Shown: positions 34,801 to 42,788 of the stretch, one piece after another
Numbering within the stretch: position 1 is the stretch's first letter
Layout: each line of letters starts with the position of its first letter
From: Pararcticibacter amylolyticus
Lineage (GTDB): Bacteria; Bacteroidota; Bacteroidia; Sphingobacteriales; Sphingobacteriaceae
Direction: 5' to 3'
Length of the DNA stretch: 64,000 nt
Assembly: GCF_003130405.1 (NCBI RefSeq)
Contig: NZ_QEAS01000002.1
Coordinates: 375,581 to 439,580 of the forward strand
Position numbers and translations under genes: made by a program
The notes under the pieces: model-generated
Seen by the model: only the letters and a program-made list of their open reading frames with translations
Told to the model about the DNA's origin: nothing
The model's database searches: none

Positions 34801-34979
34801 GTGCCTCTTACTAATACGCTTACCCCTGGCAGGGTTTCTCCTTTCGGATCTTTTACAACACCTGTGACAATCTTTGACTGTGCCAGGGCTGAGATGCTTC
34901 CGGTGGCTAAAAGCAATAACAAACAAAGGTTAAACCGCTTAAATTGCCATATAAGCTGCCCCGGTTTTAAATACTTCAT
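31827..34979 (-). CDS. SusC/RagA-family TonB-dependent transporter (first pair)
   Basis: A 1050-residue outer membrane transporter and first gene of the operon. The ATG at 34979 (MKYLKPGQLIWQF) fits better than the one at 34997. The long signal region ends SALAQS. A carboxypeptidase-like domain follows (GVVKDPKGETLPGVSVLVRG), then a classical TonB-box stretch (LEEVVVVGYGVQKRATLTGA), a plug with GLNSSTIKIRGVATY and SVLKDASSTAIFGIRGANG, and a barrel ending LGVNIQL. Import of oligosaccharides depends on TonB. The 267-base region upstream holds three CCCCTAT-like repeats that may be the HTCS operator. Confidence 0.96.
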   Translation of the reverse strand: MKYLKPGQLIWQFKRFNLCLLLLLATGSISALAQSKIVTGVVKDPKGETLPGVSVLVRGTTTGSLTDLNGKYRVNVPGPQSVLVFSFIGFGTQELTVGEKTSMDVTLRDDAKSLEEVVVVGYGVQKRATLTGAINTVSSKEILQSPTSNVTNSLAGRLPGVSVIQQSGQPGLNSSTIKIRGVATYNTGNQGAIVIVDGVERSSFGDIDPNEIESISVLKDASSTAIFGIRGANGVIIVTTKGGKEGSPRISYTGNASIQTYTGIPKAVNAYDNTRLMNEARVNDDLAPLWSDTQLQKFKDGSDPLGYPDVNWFEYVTRKYYPQTQHNLNVSGGTKMVKYYASVGYLFEDGIFKKFDSPYGIRTTPSYNRYNFRSNVDFNFTKDLQVSVRLGGRLGKRYMPSGPSGSSFAYDNMNGMISRILQTPSFAYPVTLPDGKITGNQEVGTNVWNPYAVLTRWGTRNDDNNSIESTFDVNYKLDKVVKGLSFKGLFGYDSYYNSTARRAAWWASYLYDRETGEIKLAGDSRDRDEPLGDISTSYDGSIKMNVQLGFNYARSFGPHNLSAVLLATRQLNQFEGDGKNAAPEAVQGVVNRTTYNYAEKYFAEINMAYNGSEQFAPYTISKGKQYGFFPAASLGWTVTREKFMENLKWLNYLKIRGSYGKVGNDRLYKGDDKLRFLYLTEYSRVSNGVTFGIPGQQTGRPIVDILSRGNEEITWETGVKRNIGFESRFLRERLTFNVDLFDETRSDILAERTVSKGAGLLTFGDNYPYLNVGKVYNKGYEIELNFRDKAGEFGYGINTQFSFNRNKILNADEPLYAPEYQKTEGKRVGQFFGYMTDGFFTSREDIAEYSSRITPIGNVIPGDLKYVDYNKDGRINSDDRVPIGYSRNPEYLFSVSPNFSWKGVSLSALIQGVANVSSDVVLTEQNNGFQIYEHQLNRWTPETAATATWPALHWKGNSYFNYQLNDFILQDASYVKLRNVEVAYSFPKKWLQSLKVSSLRVFFSGQNLHTWTKFKMYLDPEALNDFNTDFSKQSIYPTSRIYNLGVNIQL

Positions 34980-35130
34980 TTTGTAAAAATTATTCATTTA
35001 ATTCTCATGGTTTTATTGATTAATCCCTTACAAGAGGGTGGCTCCCCCGTGCTTTCTTACTGTACAATGGTGAGTTTACGAAGGCCCGCTGTGCAAACCT
35101 GCTTATCTTTTCCTTTCATTTATCTGTATA

Positions 35131-35196
35131 ATTGATAGGGGCAAATATGTTCCGGTTTGAGCAATAAGAGGGGGTGAAAATTTCCTTTAATAGGGG
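35131..35196 (-). promoter_or_regulatory. Three CCCCTAT-like direct repeats upstream of the SusCD operon
   Basis: On the minus strand, copies begin CCCCTATTAAA (35186-35196), CCCCTCTTATT (35163-35173, with a fifth C at 35174) and CCCCTATCAAT (35131-35141). Counting from their first C, they are 22 and 33 bases apart, both multiples of 11, so all would face the same side of the helix. The position, between the regulator gene and the operon it should control, suits an operator. No convincing TTG/TAnnTTTG promoter overlaps, as might be expected for an activator-dependent promoter. Confidence 0.45.
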
Positions 35197-35246
35197 TAAA
35201 ATTGCTTTTTCAGCAGATACAGAGTAAAAATCACAGAAAGCAGGTT

Positions 35247-38200
35247 TTACTCTCCGCCACGGAAGCCGCTTTCAGAGATTGCCTCCGGACAGTTTCTGCT
35301 AATGTATTCCGTTGGCGACATACCGTATTGCTTCCTGAATTCTTTACTGAAATATTTCCGGTCGTTAAAACCTACCGCAAACGCCACTTCGGCAATGCTC
35401 AGCTTATTCTGACTGAAAAGCTGGGCCGCTCTTTGCAGCCTTGCAGATTTGATATAGTCGGCCACCGGCATACCGGTCAATGCCTGTACTTTTTTATAAA
35501 GCACAGACTTGCTCATTCCAATCTCATCAACCATTTCAGACACACCAAACTGGTCATTCTCCATATTTCTCTCTACAATATCCATGAGCTTATGCAGGAA
35601 CTTTTCTTCCGGAGAAGTGATAGCGATATTCTTAGGCTGAAGGATTACCTCCCTGCTGAACTTTTTCCTGATTGCTTCTTTCGCATCCAGGATATTGCGG
35701 ATCTGCAGCGCCAGTATATGGATACTGAAGGGTTTAGTAATATAGGCGTCGGCACCATTTTCAAGGCCGTTTACCTGGTGTATGAACGCAGCCCTAGCTG
35801 TAAGCAGCACCACCGGAATATGATTCGTCCTTTCGTCGGTCTTGATACTGCGGCATACTTCCAGTCCGTCCATTCCGGGCATCATTACGTCGCTTATAAT
35901 CAGATCCGGGATCAGGCCAAAAGCGTCTTCCAGTCCTTTTATTCCATCAGCACTTTCATGAATAAAATACTGGGAACCGAGAGATTCAGCGATAAAGTTC
36001 CTGACTTCCTGGTTATCTTCAATGATCTGAACGGTATATTTTCTTTCGCCTGCAATATCGGAACTAAAGTCGTCCGGAATTGCGGCTTCCGACTGTATCC
36101 TGTAATGAACAGGGTTTTCACTGTTTAAATATTCTGGAAGAATATCAACTCCGGCAAGATGATCTCTGCCAGTCTTCAGAGATACTATAAACGCTGTCTC
36201 ACCCGAATGATTATCTATGGAGGGAACACTGTTTACTTTTAACTCTCCCTTATGAAGCTCCACAATACTTTTTGATAAAGCCAGGCCGATACCAGTTCCC
36301 AAATGCGATTTTGACTGGTCTGCCTGAAAAAAAACATTAAACAACTGCTCCTGGCTCTCAGGAGGGATTCCCCTGCCATTATCCTCAATCCTGACATCCA
36401 CCCATTCTTCCTCATCCCGAACGGCTATATTTATCCTCAACCGGATCCGGCCCCCGTCCGGTGTAAACTTAAAGGCGTTTGACAGAAGATTAAAAAATAC
36501 CTTTTCCATCTGGTCTTTATCAAAGCATACCGGAAGTTCGCTCAGATCAGACCTAAAACGGTAGTCAATATCCCGGCTTTGGGCAATGCCCTGAAAGGAA
36601 AGAAAGATCTCACCAGCGAATTTAATGATGTTGCACTCACTGAAATGCAATTTCATATTTCCTGTCTCCACCTTCCGGAAATCCAGCAATTCCGTAACCA
36701 GACGCATAAGCCTGTCTGCATTGTTCCTCACTGTCAGCAATTGCCTGCGGACGCTGTTATTGTCCAGAACCATGTTCATCACCTTCTCAAGAGGCCCGAC
36801 AATCAGCGTCAGCGGCGTCCTGATCTCATGAGATACATTCGTAAAAAAGTTAAGCTTCATCTGATAGAGCTCCTGCTGACGCTCGTTCTGAAGTTGTTCG
36901 TAGAAAAGATCCCTTTTGAGCTTCGCCCTGATATACAGAAATCTGAACACCGCTATTATAACAGAAGCTACTATAAAAGTATACAGCACATAAGCCCACC
37001 AGGTCATCCACCAGGGAGGAAGTACCCGGATACTCAGAGTTACCGGCCTTTCATTCCACACACCATCATTATTGGCTGCTTTTACCATAAAGGTATATTT
37101 TCCGGGACCGAGGTTGGTATAAGTAGCTGACGACTCATTTCCTGCGAAATGCCAGTCTTCTTTATTCGTTAGTCCTTCCAGTTTGTAGGCATACTGATTA
37201 TTCGCCGGATTAATGAAATTAAGAGCAGCGAATTTGATGCTGATAAAGCGCTGGTCATAATCCAGGGTAATCCCACGGCTATAGTTGATCGCCTCTTTCA
37301 GCGGGGAGCCTTCTTCTCCGGCCTGTACCGGGTTATTCCGAATAGAAAACCCGGTGAGTACAACTTTCGGAATAAACCGGTTCTTCAGGATGGCTTCAGG
37401 TTGAAACAAGGTTAATCCATTCACCCCCCCAAAGAGCACCATCCCCGACCGGGCACAACAACCCGCATTGGTCGAAAACTGGTTGCTGGCCAACCCATTA
37501 TCGGCGTTATATTGTGTTACATTTAATTTAGAAGCATCAAATTCACCTTGGATTCCCCGGATTACAATCCTGACGATCCCATTATCCGTACTCACCCATA
37601 AATTCCCTTTTTTATCTTCGGTGATTGCATGGATGACATCATCGGGAAATTGCAAAGAGGCATTCAAAGGATAAATCCGGCCATTTTTATGGTCAAAGTA
37701 ATCGAGACCTCCCCCTTCCGTCCCAATCCAAAGCCGGTCTTTCGAGTCAATGAACAAGCAAAGGATAGTATTATGACTTAAAGGAAACCGCTTCGTCCTC
37801 CTGTATCTGCTTATGAACTTCCCGCTGCGGGCATCGTAATAATTTAATCCATTTTGCGTCGCCACCCAAAGATTTCCTTTCTTATCTTTCAGCAGAGAGG
37901 TAACAAAATTATCGCTGAGAGAGGCTGGATCCCCGCCGTCATGCCTGAGGGTAGTGACCTGTCCCTGATTACTTATAAAGCGCAGCCCACCGCCATTTGT
38001 ACCCGCCCAAACCCCTTCTTCATCCACCAGGATAGCATTTATCAGGTTTTCGCTCAATTTACCGTCGGTAACAGGAAAGCTGAAATCGCGAATAACATGT
38101 GTCTGCTTGTTGAAGCAAAAAAGCCCGTCCAGCGTTCCGATCCATAAATTACCCTTATCATCCTGGCTCAGGGACTTTACACCGTTTGTAGGCCTGTCCT

Positions 38201-39428
38201 GGTTACTGTGTCGAACAGAGTAATAGTTGTATGCACCCGTTTTCAGATTAATATGGTTAATTCCGCCTCCGTATGTACCAATCCATAAACTACCGTCAGG
38301 ATCCTCCACCACTGCATTGACCACAGGATGATTGAGGCCCATCTTCCTTCCGGTCCGTTCTCCGATATTGGCGAAATTGTTTCCACCATGCTGAAGCAGG
38401 TTAATCCCTCCGGCAAAAGTGCCAAGCCAGATGTTCCCTGAATCATCCTGCAAAAGGCTCCATACCGAGCTGTCTGTTATAGATCCCGGATCGGTTGAAT
38501 CATGCCGGAAATTATTAAATCTGTTGCCGTTTTGCCACCGGCTTAGCCCTCCCCTGGTACCTATCCAAACCTTTCCATCGCCCCCGATAAGAATATCTTT
38601 TACCCAGTCGGAACACAGGCTTCCTTCATCACCTTCCTGATGAGTAAAACGTTCGCATAGACCTGATCGCCTGTCAAACCTGAACACTCCTGAACTTTCA
38701 GTTCCCATCCAGATATTTCCATTCTTGTCTTCTCTGACCACCAGCACCTTTGCCTTCATAAGAGCTTCGTTATCTTTTAGGGACAAAGGAAGAGCGACTA
38801 TCTTCCTGGATACGGGATTGAAGCATAGAGGCCCCTGTTTGGTTCCTACCCACATCAGGTTTCTGCTGTCGTTGAAGATGGTGAAAGTCACTCCGCTATA
38901 GAGGACAGAACTGCCCTGCCGGCTGAACTCCGGGATATCCATCAGCGTATAATCCCTTACAAGTTTAATCCCGCCAAAGGTAGAGGCCCATATTCCTTTT
39001 TGCTTATCACGGGCAAGGGCAGCACCGTAGTTCTTGCCGCCTTTTATGCCGGGCACTGTAATCGATCTGAAAATTTCCGTCCTGGGGTTAAAAATATTAA
39101 TGCCATTGGCCGTTCCGATCCAAAGATTAAGACGGTCGTCCTGCAAAATGCTGTTTACCCTGTTATTACTAATGCTGGAAGAATCGTTGTCGGTATGTTT
39201 GAAGTTTCTGAATCCAATACCATCATAGCGGGTCAGTCCTTTCCAGTTACCTATCCATATAAATCCCTGTTTATCCTGAAAAATGCAGGAAATCGGACTT
39301 TGCGCCAAACCTTCACGGAAAGAGATAGACCTGAACCGAACTTGCTGCTGTTGTGCCAGGATGAACAATGGCGGGAACAATAAAAGAATAATACCTGTCA
39401 GCCATATGCACCTCTTCCCTGCAATCAT
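35247..39428 (-). CDS. Hybrid two-component system (HTCS) regulator of the polysaccharide locus
   Basis: A 1393-residue one-protein sensor and regulator. Order: signal peptide (1-25), two seven-bladed propellers made of Reg_prop repeats (about 30-690, recurring GNLWIGT-type units), Y_Y_Y domain (about 720-790), transmembrane helix (about 800-822), HisKA with phospho-acceptor His867 in NVSHEIRTPL, HATPase (GTGIGLALSKSIVELH), receiver with Asp1180 in ISDVMMPGMDG, and an AraC-type helix-turn-helix (about 1290-1385; GMSKSVLYKKVQ, VAFAVGFNDRKYFSKEF). HTCS proteins bind an oligosaccharide in the periplasm between propeller subunits and activate the adjacent SusCD operon. All catalytic residues are present. 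It is encoded directly upstream of the first SusC on the same strand. Confidence 0.97.
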   Translation of the reverse strand: MIAGKRCIWLTGIILLLFPPLFILAQQQQVRFRSISFREGLAQSPISCIFQDKQGFIWIGNWKGLTRYDGIGFRNFKHTDNDSSSISNNRVNSILQDDRLNLWIGTANGINIFNPRTEIFRSITVPGIKGGKNYGAALARDKQKGIWASTFGGIKLVRDYTLMDIPEFSRQGSSVLYSGVTFTIFNDSRNLMWVGTKQGPLCFNPVSRKIVALPLSLKDNEALMKAKVLVVREDKNGNIWMGTESSGVFRFDRRSGLCERFTHQEGDEGSLCSDWVKDILIGGDGKVWIGTRGGLSRWQNGNRFNNFRHDSTDPGSITDSSVWSLLQDDSGNIWLGTFAGGINLLQHGGNNFANIGERTGRKMGLNHPVVNAVVEDPDGSLWIGTYGGGINHINLKTGAYNYYSVRHSNQDRPTNGVKSLSQDDKGNLWIGTLDGLFCFNKQTHVIRDFSFPVTDGKLSENLINAILVDEEGVWAGTNGGGLRFISNQGQVTTLRHDGGDPASLSDNFVTSLLKDKKGNLWVATQNGLNYYDARSGKFISRYRRTKRFPLSHNTILCLFIDSKDRLWIGTEGGGLDYFDHKNGRIYPLNASLQFPDDVIHAITEDKKGNLWVSTDNGIVRIVIRGIQGEFDASKLNVTQYNADNGLASNQFSTNAGCCARSGMVLFGGVNGLTLFQPEAILKNRFIPKVVLTGFSIRNNPVQAGEEGSPLKEAINYSRGITLDYDQRFISIKFAALNFINPANNQYAYKLEGLTNKEDWHFAGNESSATYTNLGPGKYTFMVKAANNDGVWNERPVTLSIRVLPPWWMTWWAYVLYTFIVASVIIAVFRFLYIRAKLKRDLFYEQLQNERQQELYQMKLNFFTNVSHEIRTPLTLIVGPLEKVMNMVLDNNSVRRQLLTVRNNADRLMRLVTELLDFRKVETGNMKLHFSECNIIKFAGEIFLSFQGIAQSRDIDYRFRSDLSELPVCFDKDQMEKVFFNLLSNAFKFTPDGGRIRLRINIAVRDEEEWVDVRIEDNGRGIPPESQEQLFNVFFQADQSKSHLGTGIGLALSKSIVELHKGELKVNSVPSIDNHSGETAFIVSLKTGRDHLAGVDILPEYLNSENPVHYRIQSEAAIPDDFSSDIAGERKYTVQIIEDNQEVRNFIAESLGSQYFIHESADGIKGLEDAFGLIPDLIISDVMMPGMDGLEVCRSIKTDERTNHIPVVLLTARAAFIHQVNGLENGADAYITKPFSIHILALQIRNILDAKEAIRKKFSREVILQPKNIAITSPEEKFLHKLMDIVERNMENDQFGVSEMVDEIGMSKSVLYKKVQALTGMPVADYIKSARLQRAAQLFSQNKLSIAEVAFAVGFNDRKYFSKEFRKQYGMSPTEYISRNCPEAISESGFRGGE

Positions 39429-39495
39429 TCGTATACTTATTATGGATCAAGTTAAAATTAATTGGTTTTTCGTTAATCAGGAAGTACAAAAGAGT

Positions 39496-39909
39496 TTATC
39501 CTTCAAATCCTTTTTTCTGCCGGCTCAATTTTTTGAAAGCCTTTTGCTGTTTATCTTTGAGACGCCGTTCAACTGATGCTTTTGAAGGCTTTGTAGCCTT
39601 CCTTCTTTTGGGAACGTGAAGAGCCATCACCAGGAGATGGTTCAATTTATCCAGACTTCTCTCTTTGTTCAGCAGTTGGCTCCTTTCTTCCTCGCTGACT
39701 ACCTGTATCATTCCGGAAGCCGTAAGACGATTAACAAGCTTTTCCCCTATACGACGTTTTTGCTCTTCAGAAAATATGTCAGCCTGCTGAAGATCAAAGT
39801 TCAGCTCCACTTTACTTGAAACCTTATTTACATTCTGCCCTCCTTTGCCCCCGCTTCTCGATGCTTTAAAGGTAATATATGGCAGCAAGTCTTCCCTTGA
39901 AAAGTTCAT
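39496..39909 (-). CDS. arfB: Alternative ribosome-rescue factor ArfB (peptidyl-tRNA hydrolase)
   Basis: A 137-residue protein of the YaeJ/ArfB type. The catalytic GGQ is at residues 23-25 within SRSGGKGGQNVNKVSSKVEL, and the C-terminus (about 105-135) is a strongly basic tail (KRRKATKPSK, RRLKDKQQKAFKK) that enters the empty mRNA channel of stalled ribosomes. It releases the nascent chain on non-stop complexes as a back-up to tmRNA. The size and lack of a codon-recognition domain separate it from RF1/RF2. Confidence 0.95.
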   Translation of the reverse strand: MNFSREDLLPYITFKASRSGGKGGQNVNKVSSKVELNFDLQQADIFSEEQKRRIGEKLVNRLTASGMIQVVSEEERSQLLNKERSLDKLNHLLVMALHVPKRRKATKPSKASVERRLKDKQQKAFKKLSRQKKGFEG

Positions 39910-39913
39910 CGCG

Positions 39914-39921
39914 CAAACCTA
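39914..39921 (-). promoter_or_regulatory. -7 element immediately before arfB
   Basis: TAGGTTTG on the minus strand ends 4 bases before the ATG, with a CTG 18 bases further upstream as a weak -33. It implies a very short leader. Confidence 0.45.
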
Positions 39922-40014
39922 CGTAAAAAGAGTGATTACCAGTTCATTTAGGACGGAGTGATCAGTATTTTTAAACAATCTCAGGAATGATTATTTAAAA
40001 ACCGCCTTAAACGA

Positions 40015-40022
40015 TAACTTTG
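40015..40022 (+). promoter_or_regulatory. -7 element immediately before cmk
   Basis: TAACTTTG lies 8 bases before the ATG of cmk, predicting a leader of only a few bases. No clear -33 TTG. Confidence 0.4.
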
Positions 40023-40030
40023 CCGCCAGA

Positions 40031-40714
40031 ATGAACAAAAATCTGGTAGTAGCTATCGACGGTTATTCTTCCTGCGGAAAGAGTACCCTGGCAAAGGCCT
40101 TAGCCCGGAAACTCCACTTTATCTATATTGATACCGGCGCAATGTACAGGGCAGTAACTCTTTACTTCCTGCGTAACCGTGTAGATCTGACGAGCGAAGT
40201 CATGGTGAAAGAAGCTCTTAAGAATATTCACCTCAACTTTCACTTCCAAAATTATCAAAGCCATATTCTCCTGAATGACGAGGATGTATCAGATGAGATC
40301 CGCCAAATGGAGGTATCCCAGCAGGTAAGCGAGGTCAGTGCGATAAAAGCAGTCCGCACTGAAATGGTTAGTCAGCAGCAGCGGATGGGCAAATCGAAGA
40401 ACATTGTCATGGATGGACGCGACATCGGAACAACTGTATTTCCAGACGCACAGGTAAAGATATTTATGACTGCTGATCCAAAGATCCGGGCAGAAAGACG
40501 CTTTAAAGAACTGGCTGCTAAGGGTGAGAACATTACTCTCGAAGAAGTATTCGAAAATATAGCACACCGTGATTATCTCGATACCACGAGAAAGGAAAGC
40601 CCTTTGACGAGAGCCCATGATGCAATCATTCTTGATAATACAGAGCTAACGGAAGAAGAACAGTTAAGCTTTGCACTGGAAAAGATCACCCCGTTTCTGA
40701 GAGATAAAATTTAA
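40031..40714 (+). CDS. cmk: (d)CMP kinase
   Basis: A 227-residue cytidylate kinase. The P-loop is GYSSCGKSTLAKA (residues about 11-23). Further motifs are IDTGAMYRAVTLYF for the nucleoside pocket, the NMP-binding insert with DVSDEIRQMEVSQQVSEVS, and VMDGRDIGTTVFP, which contacts the cytosine ring. It phosphorylates CMP and dCMP with ATP and is essential for pyrimidine nucleotide recycling. The length is typical. A 10-bp hairpin follows the stop codon. Confidence 0.97.
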   Translation: MNKNLVVAIDGYSSCGKSTLAKALARKLHFIYIDTGAMYRAVTLYFLRNRVDLTSEVMVKEALKNIHLNFHFQNYQSHILLNDEDVSDEIRQMEVSQQVSEVSAIKAVRTEMVSQQQRMGKSKNIVMDGRDIGTTVFPDAQVKIFMTADPKIRAERRFKELAAKGENITLEEVFENIAHRDYLDTTRKESPLTRAHDAIILDNTELTEEEQLSFALEKITPFLRDKI

Positions 40715-40725
40715 GAGATCTGATA

Positions 40726-40754
40726 CAAAGGCAGGAAATAATTCCCTGCCTTTG
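40726..40754. terminator. Hairpin between cmk and the small acidic gene
   Basis: CAAAGGCAGG and CCTGCCTTTG pair perfectly (10 bp) around a 9-base loop. Only short T-tracts flank it, so it could serve both convergent transcripts with moderate efficiency. Confidence 0.7.
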
Positions 40755-40768
40755 ATTATCATCACCAC

Positions 40769-40987
40769 CTATTCAGGTGCTTCTGTGCTGTCATTTTCTG
40801 CCTCAGGGCTTGTATTGTCGAACATTTGTTCGTCCTGAGGCACCTTCCATTCCAGCTTTTCGCCACCTCCTCCGGTTTTAAATCCTTCGTCAGTACGCTT
40901 TTCTGTTGCATTCACGTCGGCTTGAGCTGCGCTGATCTCGTCTTCTCCTTTTTTTATTGATTGATTTTTTTCTTCAGGGTCTTTCAT
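40769..40987 (-). CDS. Small acidic, probably disordered protein
   Basis: A 72-residue protein rich in Glu, Asp and Lys with no hydrophobic core (first half ends in ATEKRTDEGFKTGGGGEKL, then WKVPQDEQMF). It appears soluble and intrinsically disordered. The codon pattern looks like that of neighbouring genes and the frame ends next to a shared hairpin, so I accept it as a real gene. I do not recognise a family; proteins of this look in related bacteria are conserved but uncharacterised. Confidence 0.6.
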   Translation of the reverse strand: MKDPEEKNQSIKKGEDEISAAQADVNATEKRTDEGFKTGGGGEKLEWKVPQDEQMFDNTSPEAENDSTEAPE

Positions 40988-41241
40988 AAGTTTTCATATT
41001 TAAATGTATGAGAACAACAAGGGGTATATACAAGTGTTTTGAAAAAACTTCAGCCCTTTCGTTGTCACCGGTGTTGCCGTCCGGAAAATCATATACAATC
41101 CAGAGCTTGCAGAGGACTCTTTGTCTTAATGTTTTTTAAACACGTTTACCCAAAAGTACCTTATTTGTAATCATAACTTAAAAGAAATTACAAAGCAAGC
41201 TTAATGCAATAACGTTTTATGATAGAGATCCTACAAAGCAA

Positions 41242-41310
41242 TCATCCCGATGAACTGAATACCATTGCACCCGATAAGGCCAGCATCATAAGAAATCCGT
41301 TTAGCTTCAT
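41242..41310 (-). CDS. Possible 22-residue membrane micropeptide
   Basis: The frame from the ATG at 41310 encodes a short Lys-start hydrophobic segment (MKLNGFLMMLALSG, then AMVFSSSG) before a TGA. It could be a small membrane peptide, a signal-peptide remnant of a decayed gene, or chance. No terminator or ribosome-binding site supports it. Confidence 0.2.
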   Translation of the reverse strand: MKLNGFLMMLALSGAMVFSSSG

Positions 41311-41420
41311 AATTATTCGTTTTTTGACATAAAGGAGGTCATCAAAGGAACGCTACAGGCCTGGAAAGTAAATGAAACGTCAAATAACCGATAACATGCA
41401 GTAAATAAAAAGGAGCTGCA

Positions 41421-41428
41421 TAAGTTTG
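41421..41428 (+). promoter_or_regulatory. -7 element before the MFS transporter
   Basis: TAAGTTTG, 16 bases before the ATG at 41445; no TTG at standard spacing. Confidence 0.4.
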
Positions 41429-41444
41429 CCGCGAATTTGTGAAG

Positions 41445-42602
41445 ATGAAAAAATCCCTTGTTAGCTTATCGCTGGGCGGACTGAGTATCGGCACCACTGA
41501 ATTTGTCATGATGGGACTTCTGCCCGATGTGGCCCGCGACTTTAATATTACGATCCCTGAAGCAGGCCATTTTATATCGGCCTATGCCTTGGGCGTCGTG
41601 ATCGGCGCACCGCTGCTGGTCGCTCTCGGCGGCAGCTTTCCACCCAAAAAGATCCTTATTACGCTGATGGCAATGTTTACAGTATTCAACCTGGCATCGG
41701 CTTTCGCCACAGGAAGTACGGCCCTTCTGCTAACCAGGTTACTTTCCGGTCTGCCTCACGGAGCTTTTTTCGGCGTAGGTTCGGTAATGGCTACCCGTTT
41801 AGCTGACAGAGGTAAAGAAGCTCAGGCTATTGCCGTTATGTTCGCCGGGCTCACTATTGCCAACCTGCTGATGGTTCCCCTGGGCACCTACATCGGTCAT
41901 CATTTTACGTGGAGATATACATTTGCAATGATTGGAGTCATCGGGTTTATCACGATACTTTCCATCCTTTTCTGGATGCCGGCACTGGAAAGCAGCCGCA
42001 GCGGAAGTGTACGCAAAGAACTTGGCTTCTTCAGAAAGAAAGAAGCATGGCTATTGGTTGCCATCACCTCGATCGGAACGGGCGGCTTATTTGCCTGGAT
42101 CAGCTACATCGCCCCTATGATGATCAGTGTTACCGGTTTCCCTGCAGATAAGGTACCTTATATTCTTATTCTGGCTGGGTTTGGAATGTTTACGGGCAAC
42201 TTCATCGGGGGAAAGCTTGCAGACTCCTATCCTCCGGCCAGAGCATGTATTATCAGCTTATTTGCCATCGTCGCATGCCTCATCGTTGATTACATGGTAG
42301 CCTCAAGCCAGTCGCTGACGCTTTTAATGGTATTTGTTACAGGCGCAATCACTTTTACATTAGGCACCCCCATACAGATCCTGATGATCAAGACCGCTCA
42401 GGGAGCTGAAATGCTTGGCGCTTCAGTTTCACAGGCGGCGTTTAATATTGGAAATGCATTGGGTGCGTTTCTGGGTGGGCTTCCTATAGCCGCAGGTCTC
42501 GGCCTTGCTTCCCCTCTTCTTGTAGGAGTTGTTATGGCTATGGCTGGGGTGGGTTTTACCTGGCAATTAATCAGGACACAGAAGTTAAAGAGATCAGTTT
42601 AG
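41445..42602 (+). CDS. MFS efflux transporter, AraJ/DHA1-like
   Basis: A 385-residue inner membrane protein with 12 predicted helices. The opening (GGLSIGTTEFVMMGLLPDVARDF) and the loop after helix 2 (family GxLaDrxGrk, here LGGSFPPKKILI) place it near the AraJ/YdhP/CmlA-like drug:H+ antiporter family; a second copy of the loop (FIGGKLADSYPPAR) follows helix 8. Such proteins export sugars, drugs or metabolites with the proton gradient; the substrate is unknown. ATG 41445 is preferred over an upstream GTG at 41439, since it sits 16 bases after a -7 element. Confidence 0.92.
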   Translation: MKKSLVSLSLGGLSIGTTEFVMMGLLPDVARDFNITIPEAGHFISAYALGVVIGAPLLVALGGSFPPKKILITLMAMFTVFNLASAFATGSTALLLTRLLSGLPHGAFFGVGSVMATRLADRGKEAQAIAVMFAGLTIANLLMVPLGTYIGHHFTWRYTFAMIGVIGFITILSILFWMPALESSRSGSVRKELGFFRKKEAWLLVAITSIGTGGLFAWISYIAPMMISVTGFPADKVPYILILAGFGMFTGNFIGGKLADSYPPARACIISLFAIVACLIVDYMVASSQSLTLLMVFVTGAITFTLGTPIQILMIKTAQGAEMLGASVSQAAFNIGNALGAFLGGLPIAAGLGLASPLLVGVVMAMAGVGFTWQLIRTQKLKRSV

Positions 42603-42788
42603 GCCCCCCTGTAAACGCAGCCTTTGATTACCTGGTGAATCCCGTGAATGGTAAATACAGGGTTAGTAACCTTTACGGCCATTATCTGAAGGACTTGAAG
42701 AACTTCGATTTTTGTTTCAATCATAATTTTTTGAAAATTTCTGTAACGAACCGGCAAAACAGATACTAACTGATCAAAAAAAGCAATT

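Larger units (their letters stand above)
40988..41444. other. 457-base intergenic region before the MFS gene
   Basis: AT-rich, with no gene of normal size. A 22-codon minus-strand frame (41242-41310; begins MKLNGFLMMLALSG and looks like an isolated signal or membrane helix) is the only coding hint. The MFS promoter element lies at its right end. Confidence 0.5.

Noticed and set aside
35202..36128. 308-codon plus-strand open frame
   Set aside because: It is antisense to the receiver and AraC domains of the HTCS gene, whose motifs are all intact; no protein family signs in the plus frame.
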